Below are positions 17,239 to 23,709 of a DNA stretch of 37,310 nt, piece after piece. Both the position numbers and the translations under genes were made by a program. Under the pieces are notes generated by a model, which saw only the letters and a list, made by a program, of their open reading frames with translations, did no database searches and had not been told where the DNA came from. The stretch lies in contig CAJXKN010000004.1 in NCBI GenBank assembly GCA_913055585.1, positions 1-37,310 on the forward strand. The letters run 5' to 3'. Position 1 is the stretch's first letter; each line of letters begins with the position of its first letter. The stretch is from an uncultured Caldisericota bacterium. GTDB taxonomy: Bacteria > Caldisericota > Caldisericia > Caldisericales > Caldisericaceae.

Positions 17239-18499
17239 TTTTTTCTCCCTCCATATATTTAACAATACTCTCAGCAGCTTTCTTACCCTGAGCTACACTT
17301 TCAACAATCGTGCTCGGCCCTTTTACAATATCACCTCCAGCAAAAACACCTTTTACATTTGTTGACATATCATCATTAACCTTTATCAATCCTCTTTCAT
17401 CTTTTTCTATTTCAGGGAAGAAGTTACTGGCTTTCTGCCCTATAGCAATAACAATGAGATCAAGAGGAATGAAAAAGTCAGAATGAGGGATAGGCTCAGG
17501 ATGCCTTCTTCCTGAAGCATCTTTTTCTCCGAGATGTGCCCTTGTTACAACAACTCCTTCTACTCTCTCTTTCCCTTTAATTTCTTTTGGAATGGCAAGG
17601 AACTGGAATGTTACACCAGAATCTATCGCCTCTTCAATTTCTTTCTTAAACGCTTTTAGCTCTTTTTCACTTCTCCTATATATAACCTCTACATCTGAGT
17701 TAGGATACTCCCTCTTCAATACAGATGCTACCTCTAAAGCAACGTTTCCACCTCCTATGACACCTGCCCTTTTGAAGATTTGTGGTTTAATGCCAACTTT
17801 TGCCTTTTTTAATATTTCCCTTGCTTGATACACACCTTTTAATGTTGTATTAGGTATGTTCAGGTTAAGCTCATCGGGAAGGCCTGTTGCAATAAAAACT
17901 GCTTTAAAATCTTCATTCAATTCTTTTAATGATGTTATTTTTATATCTTTTGTTTGGTAGATAAAATTGTGGTGAATGAATTTCACTTCTTTTTGGCTTA
18001 TATTCTCAGGAAGGCGTATTTTGGATATTTCATTTACAGGGATGCCTCCAAGCTGCTTTTTCTCAAAAATAACAGGTTTATAACCCTGTCGCCTCAACTC
18101 TACTGCACAGGCAAGGCCAGCAGGTCCTCCACCTATAATAGCAACTTTTTCTTTTGTGGCAGGCTTAAGCTCCAAGTTCTCCGAAGGATTCGTATTGTCC
18201 GTTATATATCTGTGAAGTTCTCTAATCCTAATAGGTGTATCAACCTTTGCCCTTGTACAAGCACTCTGGCAGAAGCTCTCCTCAGGGCATACCCTGCCGC
18301 AGATTTCAATAAGAGGATTTGCTTCTCGAATAATTTCCTGTGCACCTTTTAAATTGTCCGTACGAATAGATTGGATAAACTCCGGAATAGGAACATTTGC
18401 AGGGCAGGCTGCCTGACACGGTGCATCATAACAATAGAGGCACCTTTTAGCTTCCACTATTGCCTGTTCCTTTGAAAATGTCTTCTCAATTTCCTCCAT
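17231..18499 (-). CDS. preT: NAD(P)H-oxidising flavoprotein, GltD/PreT-like
   Basis: A 422-residue homologue of the glutamate synthase small subunit and PreT. Eight cysteines in the N-terminal helical domain (C20, C23, C28, C32, C67, C71, C77, C81) bind two 4Fe-4S clusters. The FAD motif AIIGGGPAGLACA is near residue 120 and the NAD(P) motif GVIGGGNVALEVAS near 245, ending with GVFAGGDIVKGPSTIVE. It shuttles electrons between NAD(P)(H) and a partner, here PreA next door (8-nt overlap) and perhaps the molybdenum hydroxylase. AAAGGAG is 6 nt before the ATG, and a near-consensus promoter lies at 18532-18559, making it the first gene of the operon. Confidence 0.87.
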   Translation of the reverse strand: MEEIEKTFSKEQAIVEAKRCLYCYDAPCQAACPANVPIPEFIQSIRTDNLKGAQEIIREANPLIEICGRVCPEESFCQSACTRAKVDTPIRIRELHRYITDNTNPSENLELKPATKEKVAIIGGGPAGLACAVELRRQGYKPVIFEKKQLGGIPVNEISKIRLPENISQKEVKFIHHNFIYQTKDIKITSLKELNEDFKAVFIATGLPDELNLNIPNTTLKGVYQAREILKKAKVGIKPQIFKRAGVIGGGNVALEVASVLKREYPNSDVEVIYRRSEKELKAFKKEIEEAIDSGVTFQFLAIPKEIKGKERVEGVVVTRAHLGEKDASGRRHPEPIPHSDFFIPLDLIVIAIGQKASNFFPEIEKDERGLIKVNDDMSTNVKGVFAGGDIVKGPSTIVESVAQGKKAAESIVKYMEGEKNV

Positions 18500-18531
18500 A
18501 CTCTACTCCTTTCTATCTTTATTTATAAACG

Positions 18532-18559
18532 ATTATACATTTATTCATCAAGCTGTCAA
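18532..18559 (-). promoter_or_regulatory. Promoter of the molybdenum hydroxylase/purine operon
   Basis: On the minus strand TTGACA (18554-18559) and TATAAT (18532-18537), both perfect consensus hexamers, are 16 bp apart. The predicted start near 18525 gives a 26-nt leader with AAAGGAG. I see no clear operator palindrome around it, so strong expression of the whole operon is inferred. Confidence 0.85.
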
Positions 18560-18678
18560 GGAACGTTTAGCTCCGCAGGGTTTAAGTTGTTATATCCTTT
18601 ATTTCTTTATAGCTTTGTTACTGCATTTTTCGTAGAGCCTTGATAAATACTAAAAATAAATCGTATTAAAAGGGAAGT

Positions 18679-18974
18679 TATGAAAAAAGTATTGCAGTAT
18701 GGATTGTTTTAGCGCTTTTGTAATGCCGAGAAAAACAGGATAGCAATGCCAATTGAACAATTTAATGCAGGAGTAAAACCTATAACAATCCTTATGAAGG
18801 AACGTAATATTCCATTAAAAAACATTTTACACCGTAAAGATGTCGCCTCTGATATTATCCATCATTCAAATACTACTTATTTTATTATATGACAAATAAA
18901 AATATAATCAAAAAATAGACTTTGATAAGGCAATTCGGGCTATTGACAAATCTGAAAAAGATATTAAACTGTAA
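18679..18974 (+). pseudogene. Decayed ORF(s), possible lipoprotein remnant
   Basis: The 534-base gap 18500-19033 holds no intact gene but shows coding debris on the plus strand. After GGGAAGTT an ATG (18679) starts MKKVLQYGLF then a stop. In another frame the same bases read WIVLALL, stop, CREKQDSN, which looks like a lipoprotein signal and lipobox broken by a stop and a frameshift. A 48-codon open frame follows at 18746-18892, then a tail reading IDFDKAIRAIDKSEKDIKL before TAA at 18972-18974. I cannot name the parent protein. The tail is homologous to the segment just upstream of the DUF3800 gene (19994-20023). Confidence 0.35.
18921..18950 (+). repeat. Copy 1 of an inverted, homologous coding fragment flanking the DUF3800 gene
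   Basis: Thirty bases that translate to FDKAIRAIDK and match, in opposite orientation, 19994-20023 (FDEAIRQFDK). About 24 of 30 bases agree, and similarity continues downstream at protein level (SEKDIKL against SEPDKLL). Confidence 0.6.
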
Positions 18975-18996
18975 ATAATATGAGGGCGTAAAGCCG

Positions 18997-19019
18997 ATGG
19001 GGGGAATATTTCCCCCCAT
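18997..19019. repeat. Type-B-like hairpin between the DUF3800 gene and decayed ORF
   Basis: Perfect 8-bp stem ATGGGGGG/CCCCCCAT around a 7-base loop, 15 nt past the DUF3800 stop. It resembles the GAGGGGGT/ACCCCCTC repeats elsewhere in the window. It could stop transcription, but no run of U follows on either strand. Confidence 0.6.
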
Positions 19020-19033
19020 AGCATTTTGTAGAG

Positions 19034-19963
19034 TTATGGTAGGAACTTTTGATATATCAACTTACCCGAGTGGTTAATAAATTCCAATATTGGCTCAACC
19101 TCAAAATGTTTGTATTTATTATAAATCGTATTTTCTATAGATTTTCTTGAAGCAGAAACTATAATATCTGACAGATGAATCCCATTAATCAAGTCTTTAC
19201 CAATCTCATATGAATATTTGTCAACATAATAACGAATTTGTTTAAGTTTGGAAGGGTATTTAGGCAAGGAATGAATATGCCATTTGATGTTATTAATATT
19301 ATTGCTACTCTTTTTATATCTTGGAAAGTGGTTTCGCTGAATAACTTTTCCCTTTTTGGGAAAAACAATGCCCAATTCCCTAATCATAAATCTTTTAAGC
19401 TCTTTGTCTTTTCCTTTAGTTCTTGACTCAAACCAGACTCTTATAACCTTATCTGTATTTTTCTTAGATTGCCAAATATAACCAGCGCTTCTTTCCATAA
19501 TTATAGTGGGGGCAAGTTCGTATGGATTCGAAGCATTCTCTTCATACTTATTTAACATTTTCACTTTGTCTATATGCACAATATTAAATACAAAATCTAC
19601 ATTAATAATTGCATTAATAATTGCATTGAGATGTTTTTTGAGCAATTCTGGTTTGTTTTTATACATAGTAAAATTTCCTTTACCTGCTAACATATCCGAA
19701 AGATGAGTTACTGTATCTTCGTTTCCATAGAGCTCTTGCTTAACTTTTTTCATTGCAGGAATAAACGATTCTACTAAATCTTTACCACTTACTAATAGAC
19801 CAGCAAGTGAAAAAAAGGTAACATTGCTGGGATCTGGTCTGAATTCTATCCAATTATTTTGTCGCTTAAATCTACGAAGCCTTTTGTAATTTGCATCTCC
19901 AGATTCATCAAGAAACAAATGCCAGCTATTCGTATCAATTTCTTTTATTTTATCCATTTTCAT
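19034..19963 (-). CDS. DUF3800 domain protein
   Basis: A 309-residue protein of the DUF3800 family, function unknown. The N-terminal signature WHLFLDESGD (about residues 14-23) with its acidic residues and the C-terminal GIHLSDIIVSA with another aspartate are the conserved points. DUF3800 genes tend to lie in accessory regions and near mobile elements. This one is a lone gene in a decayed, repeat-rich stretch, which suggests acquisition by transfer. Two candidate starts, M1 (19963) and M3 (19957), have no good ribosome binding site. The frame stays open about 30 codons upstream (reading FDEAIRQFDKISEPDKLLSY) without a standard start codon, so the present N terminus may be a truncation or a fusion scar. 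Confidence 0.75.
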   Translation of the reverse strand: MKMDKIKEIDTNSWHLFLDESGDANYKRLRRFKRQNNWIEFRPDPSNVTFFSLAGLLVSGKDLVESFIPAMKKVKQELYGNEDTVTHLSDMLAGKGNFTMYKNKPELLKKHLNAIINAIINVDFVFNIVHIDKVKMLNKYEENASNPYELAPTIIMERSAGYIWQSKKNTDKVIRVWFESRTKGKDKELKRFMIRELGIVFPKKGKVIQRNHFPRYKKSSNNINNIKWHIHSLPKYPSKLKQIRYYVDKYSYEIGKDLINGIHLSDIIVSASRKSIENTIYNKYKHFEVEPILEFINHSGKLIYQKFLP

Positions 19964-19993
19964 ATATGATAATAATTTATCTGGTTCTGATAT

Positions 19994-20023
19994 TTTGTCA
20001 AATTGCCGAATTGCCTCATCAAA
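19994..20023 (-). repeat. Copy 2 of the inverted coding fragment, in frame upstream of the DUF3800 gene
   Basis: On the minus strand this reads FDEAIRQFDK in the same frame as the DUF3800 gene and continues without a stop into its ATG. It pairs in inverted orientation with 18921-18950, bracketing about 1.1 kb that contains the gene. Confidence 0.6.
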
Positions 20024-20141
20024 AACAATTTTTGTTGAAAAACAAAAGAGAAGATTAACACATTAATTAAAGGAGAGCAAATTTTAATTTAAGGGATGCA
20101 TTTTCCCTCAGGACTTCTCTTAAAAAAGAAAAGGGGAAAGA

Positions 20142-20452
20142 GAGATGCTAAAACAAGACTTGGCTTAACAACCAAAGAAAAAGCAGCACAGCATGACATT
20201 CTTTTTTGTCACCATAGACTCGTTTCAGGGTCTATTAATTTGAGGGGGTTAAAAAGCACCCCCTCAATGCTCCTATTTTTTTCGTCACCCTGAACTCGTT
20301 TCAGGGTCTATTTTTTAAAGACAAAGGAGGAGATGCTGAAACAAGTTCAGCATGACGAAGTAAAAACAAAAGAGAGATTCCGGACCAAACCCGGAATGAC
20401 AGGATAGAGAAGAGAGAGATACTGAAACAAGACCTGGCTTAATGGCCAATGA
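20142..20452. repeat. Intergenic cluster of dispersed hairpin repeats (cluster 3)
   Basis: No gene is seen in this stretch between the DUF3800 gene and bioY. Elements in order: type D at 20142-20197 with outer ATGCT/AGCAT arms and a decayed inner stem; a damaged type A at 20208-20233 (left arm ACCATAGA no longer matches TTCAGGGT); type B at 20242-20265, identical to 29-52; type A at 20284-20309; type C at 20330-20356, identical to 80-106; type E at 20374-20400; and a truncated type D at about 20416-20452. The order A-B then C-E mirrors clusters 1 and 2. Confidence 0.9.
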
Positions 20453-20560
20453 AAAATTAAAGAGTAAACTATTCTTTAATTGTTTTAGCACCTGAAGATA
20501 ATAAAAGATTTAAATAATAGATAGCTCAGTTTACCTCGGTAATTAAAAGTTAATGTGGAG

Positions 20561-21070
20561 TTAAGCTCTTACCTTTTTTATCTTATTTGCTGTAAGGACT
20601 GCAATCAAAGCTTTTATTATATCTATAGCTATGAAGGGGATAACTCCAACAGCAAATGCCTTTTTAAAATCTCCCATAAATATTCCTAACCTAAGCCAGC
20701 CAAAAAGATATATTATAATGACTCCAGCAAGTGAGGCAATTAAGTAATTCATAAAACTATTTTTCTTTTTGCTTATCCAGCCAACTATCATTGCAGCTAC
20801 AGGGAAAGCAAGCAAATATCCTCCTGTTGGTCCATAGAGATAAACGATTCCTCCTGCAAAATGAGCAAACACGGGTAGTCCTAAAGCACCCATAAATAGG
20901 TATATAGCCTGGCTTAGAAATCCGAGACGCGCTCCCAGTAGTAACCCAGAGAGTAAAACAAAAAATAGCTGTAACGTAACAGGCACAGGTCCTATTGGAA
21001 TTGATATCTCTGCTCCGACTATAGTTAAAGCAGTAAATAAAGCAGTATACGTTATGTCTCTCGGTTTTAT
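20561..21070 (-). CDS. bioY: Biotin transporter substrate-binding protein BioY, with ATA at the expected start
   Basis: An integral membrane protein of the BioY family, the substrate-specific (S) component of energy-coupling-factor transporters for biotin. About six hydrophobic segments, the PLGPVPVTLQ-like region (PIGPVPVTLQLFF), LGARLGFLSQAIYLFMGALG and GGIVYLYGPTGGYLLAFP are clear. A conventional start is only available as GTG at 20986, giving 141 residues and cutting off the first helix. Upstream in frame the family N terminus continues (KPRDITYTALFTALTIVGA) to an ATA codon at 21068-21070, which is preceded by AAGGAG with 8-nt spacing. I extend to that ATA, giving 169 residues, the normal family length. 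It is either a non-standard start or a mutated or misread ATG. No EcfA or EcfT genes are nearby. Confidence 0.8.
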   Translation of the reverse strand: MKPRDITYTALFTALTIVGAEISIPIGPVPVTLQLFFVLLSGLLLGARLGFLSQAIYLFMGALGLPVFAHFAGGIVYLYGPTGGYLLAFPVAAMIVGWISKKKNSFMNYLIASLAGVIIIYLFGWLRLGIFMGDFKKAFAVGVIPFIAIDIIKALIAVLTANKIKKVRA

Positions 21071-21146
21071 TTCAGCATCTCCTTCTCTATGTTTTTCATT
21101 GGATATTTTAGTCTTCTCTTAAACATTTGCAAACCTTCGAATTGAA

Positions 21147-21201
21147 TCATTAAAAATCTATATGAAATAGCAACGCTACTTCATTAAAATCTATATGAAA
21201 A
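21147..21201. repeat. Pair of direct repeats flanking an 11-bp palindrome, upstream of bioY
   Basis: Two near-identical copies of about 20 bp (TCATTAAAAATCTATATGAA at 21147-21166 and TCATTAAAATCTATATGAAA at 21181-21200) are 14-15 bp apart. Between them is TAGCAACGCTA (21168-21178), an inverted repeat TAGC/GCTA. This sits 80 to 130 bp before the bioY start. It could be an operator or a recombination footprint. Confidence 0.6.
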
Positions 21202-21227
21202 TTTTTAAAAGGAGGTGATACAATATT

Positions 21228-21277
21228 GTCATCCTGTATTCCTTTCCTTGGATGTTTTTGTACCAAGTCTTGTTTCA
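21228..21277 (-). repeat. Single type-D hairpin element, reversed
   Basis: A reversed copy of the type-D repeat with inner arms CTTGG/CCAAG. Its left end carries the usual GTCA, and its right end (TTGTTTCAG) runs directly into the coding remnant at 21278. Confidence 0.7.
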
Positions 21278-21470
21278 GTAAACTTAAATCCTGTAGAACT
21301 AAAGAGAGAATTGGATAAACTACAGAGGAAACTATCAAGAGCATATGAGAAAAAACTTCCAATATACCAAATATATCCCCTCTGAAAAATGATAATTTCG
21401 TATATAACTTTAATTAGGCAACCAAATGAGTTTCTTATAGAAAATTAAATGAGGCAACACGATTTTGTGG
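21278..21470 (+). pseudogene. Possible insertion-sequence remnant (transposase tail)
   Basis: On the plus strand 21278-21385 reads VNLNPVELKRELDKLQRKLS and on to a stop, a charged helix like the C-terminal tails of integrase-core transposases. Beyond the stop, two copies of AGGCAAC (21416-21422 and 21452-21458) fit the repeated terminal motifs of such elements. No catalytic domain remains and the left side is replaced by a hairpin repeat. The rest of 21471-21574 shows nothing I can name. Family assignment is by general resemblance only. Confidence 0.35.
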
Positions 21471-21574
21471 TAAACAGAAAATAAAAACAAACCTCAAGGT
21501 TTGAAGTTACTGATAAATATATCCTTTATCATCAGACAAAAGAGATGCCTAATATTTCGGCGTATATAAAATAA

Positions 21575-22267
21575 CTAAATTTTTATCCGCTCAGGGTGAG
21601 TGTAAATATTAAATCTGTTGCCTCTAAGAAAACCTATCAGTGTAATATTATTATCTTTTGAAAGATTAATCGCTCTATCCGTTACTGCTGAGCGAGAAAC
21701 AATAATTTTTATTCCCAGGCGTTTCCCATATTCTACTGTTTTCCTATTTATTCTGCCGCTTGTAAAAAGTATTTTTGCATTTCTAAAATCTTCCTGCATT
21801 ATGATTTTTCCAATCGCTTTCTGTACGCTACTTCGCCTTGAAATATCTTCGAATGCATTAATAAGCTTTTCACCGTTTGATATACCTGAGATGTGTGTAC
21901 CACCTGTTAGCTTGAATATCTCACTTCTGGATAAAAGCTCATCCATCAGTCCGAAGAGTTCTTTGGGATGTATTTCTATTTTCCCTGTATTGCTATGGAA
22001 GTTCTTTGATTTTTTTGTAACAACCGAAACTACGTAAAAAGAACCTTCTTGTGCTAATTTTATATCTGTTATATCAGATGCTCTATTTATGAAACGTTCC
22101 GTATAGAGATAGCCGTGTATTAGCTCAGTAAGTGCTTCGTCGGAGCATACAATAATACTCTCAAATGTATTATTCACAAATAAACGGAGTTCTTTTTCCT
22201 CTGTTACAAGATCCTTTTTAATAATGAATGCTCCTCTATTAAACTGAGTAATCTTTTCTTTTTTCAT
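21575..22267 (-). CDS. fdhD: Formate dehydrogenase accessory sulfurtransferase FdhD, divergent
   Basis: A 230-residue FdhD-family protein, the factor that passes sulfur from a cysteine desulfurase to the molybdenum cofactor so that formate dehydrogenase becomes active. Family features seen are LTELIHGYLYTERFI, LTGGTHISGIS (120-130), AFEDISRRSSVQKAIGK (equivalent of EDVGRHNAxDKxIG), LFTSGRINRKTVEY, IIVSRSAVTDRAI and GFLRGNRFNIYTH. The Cys-x-x-Cys loop expected near residue 90 reads NFHSNTGKI instead, and the only cysteine is C41. The ATG at 22267 has no clear ribosome binding site and overlaps mobA by 29 nt. Last gene of the formate operon. Family confidence is high; sulfur transfer is doubtful. 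Confidence 0.85.
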   Translation of the reverse strand: MKKEKITQFNRGAFIIKKDLVTEEKELRLFVNNTFESIIVCSDEALTELIHGYLYTERFINRASDITDIKLAQEGSFYVVSVVTKKSKNFHSNTGKIEIHPKELFGLMDELLSRSEIFKLTGGTHISGISNGEKLINAFEDISRRSSVQKAIGKIIMQEDFRNAKILFTSGRINRKTVEYGKRLGIKIIVSRSAVTDRAINLSKDNNITLIGFLRGNRFNIYTHPERIKI

Positions 22268-22850
22268 TTGTATATAATGTTACTCTGTCCAGATCATTCT
22301 TAGTATTGATATTGAAAAAAGATAGAAACTCAGGATCTATTTTCTCAATCTCCTTCTCCTCAATGTACTGCACATTGGAGAGCGGGAGGAGAGAGCGAAG
22401 AGGATATTTTTTCTCTTGCAGAAGTTTTTGTACCGTTTTAAAAAGCCTTCTGCTGTAAAATGCAAATAAGGGTTCAACCATGCCATTTTTAAAACGTGGA
22501 ATGTATATATCAGTTTCTGCTTTTAATGTATCTCTCATATAAACAACTAAATCCATTTTTATGAATGGCATATCGCAAGCAGTAAGAAAAATAGTTTCTG
22601 TATTTGAATAACAGAAAGCAGTGTAAAGTCCGCCTAAAGGTCCTGCATTCTTTATTTTATCAGGAACAGAATGTAAAGAAGGGAAAGCCACTTCTCTTCC
22701 TACAAGAAGTGGCTCTACCCCAAAGCTGTTTTTTAAAATGACAAAAGTTCTACAAAGTATAGAATTACCTTTTATACGAAGATGTACTTTATCCTTGCCT
22801 AGTCTTCTGCTTTTTCCACCAATAAGTATTACAGGTTTAATTTTTGTCAA
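22239..22850 (-). CDS. mobA: Molybdenum cofactor guanylyltransferase
   Basis: A 203-residue MobA-type enzyme that adds GMP to molybdopterin, making the guanine dinucleotide cofactor used by formate dehydrogenase and other DMSO-reductase-family enzymes. Motifs: VILIGGKSRRLGKDK (residues 7-21; here IGG for the usual LAGG), NAGPLGGLYTAF, the metal-binding LTACDMPFI and FFNINTKNDL near the end. It overlaps the formate channel gene by 14 nt and fdhD by 29 nt, so all three are probably translated together. Context separates it from the MocA-like enzyme at 14952-15539. Confidence 0.88.
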   Translation of the reverse strand: MTKIKPVILIGGKSRRLGKDKVHLRIKGNSILCRTFVILKNSFGVEPLLVGREVAFPSLHSVPDKIKNAGPLGGLYTAFCYSNTETIFLTACDMPFIKMDLVVYMRDTLKAETDIYIPRFKNGMVEPLFAFYSRRLFKTVQKLLQEKKYPLRSLLPLSNVQYIEEKEIEKIDPEFLSFFNINTKNDLDRVTLYTNEKRKDYSV

Positions 22851-23694
22851 AAACTGGTTTCTCCTTTTTAAGATAAATATACCAGTAAATCATGCCAACA
22901 AAAAATGCACCACCTATGATGTTGCCAATTGTTACAGCAATAAGATTATGTGTGATGAAAGTACCCCAATTAAGCCCGTTAAAGAAAGATGCGGATTTTC
23001 CTGTCGCATTTATAACTGAAGGGACACCTTTCAAGAAAATACCGTATGGAATGAAGAACATATTTGCAACACTGTGTTCAAATCCTGAAGCAACAAATGC
23101 CATTATTGGAAAATAAATCGCAAAGATTTTTCCTACGACATCCTTTGCAGATGTTGCCATCCATACGGCAAGGCAAACAAGCCAGTTGCAGCCAATGCCA
23201 CGCATTAGTGCTTGCATAAACGTAAGATGAACTTTCGCATTGGCGATATTTATTGCCGTTGCACCAACAGCACTTCCATTTGTAGCCCAGAGCCCTGAGT
23301 AAAACATCATCACTACGATAATGATAGAACCAACAAAGTTACCCAAGTAAACAATACCCCATGCTTTAAATAACTCACTCCACCTAATTTTTTTCTCCAG
23401 AGCAGCAATTACAATAAGATTATCCCCAGTGAAGAGTTCACTTCCTGCGATAACGACAAGCATAAGTCCTACGCTAAAGACACTGCCGCCAAGGAATTTT
23501 GCAAAGCCAACACTCATCCTTGCTCCCACATCATGGCTTACCATAATGGATAGTTCAGCGCCAAATGCAATGAATGCACCCGCAAGAATAGCGAGAACAA
23601 AAAACTTTTTTGTAGGGATGCGGCACTTTCCATAACATGCTTCTTTAATTTTTTCAGCAATTTGCTTTGGTAAAAAAAGATTTAGATCACTCAT
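22837..23694 (-). CDS. Formate/nitrite transporter family channel
   Basis: A 285-residue membrane protein of the FocA/FdhC/NirC family, pentameric channels for formate, nitrite or related small anions. Six hydrophobic helices are visible, with the family signatures GAFIAFGAELS, AGSELFTGDN, GNFVGSIIIV, GIGCNWLVCLAVWMA and the SGFEHSVANMFFIP segment containing the central histidine (H of FEHSVANM). Placed 15 nt after the formate dehydrogenase gene and before mobA and fdhD, it is most likely a formate channel. AGGAGG precedes the ATG. Whether it imports or exports depends on the direction of the pathway, which the sequence does not tell. Confidence 0.9.
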   Translation of the reverse strand: MSDLNLFLPKQIAEKIKEACYGKCRIPTKKFFVLAILAGAFIAFGAELSIMVSHDVGARMSVGFAKFLGGSVFSVGLMLVVIAGSELFTGDNLIVIAALEKKIRWSELFKAWGIVYLGNFVGSIIIVVMMFYSGLWATNGSAVGATAINIANAKVHLTFMQALMRGIGCNWLVCLAVWMATSAKDVVGKIFAIYFPIMAFVASGFEHSVANMFFIPYGIFLKGVPSVINATGKSASFFNGLNWGTFITHNLIAVTIGNIIGGAFFVGMIYWYIYLKKEKPVFDKN

Positions 23695-23709
23695 TTCTTA
23701 ATACCTCCT

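Noticed and set aside
17239-17265. Upstream TTG start for preA
   Set aside because: GGAGGGAG lies 6 nt before the ATG at 17238; the longer form would encode the ribosome site as protein.
19034-19963. DUF3800 gene as part of a multi-gene defence island
   Set aside because: No nuclease, methylase, helicase or toxin-antitoxin gene lies beside it; only decayed fragments and repeats are present.
21150-21362. 70-codon minus-strand open frame upstream of bioY
   Set aside because: It runs antisense through a direct-repeat pair and a type-D hairpin; the transposase-like tail on the other strand explains it better.
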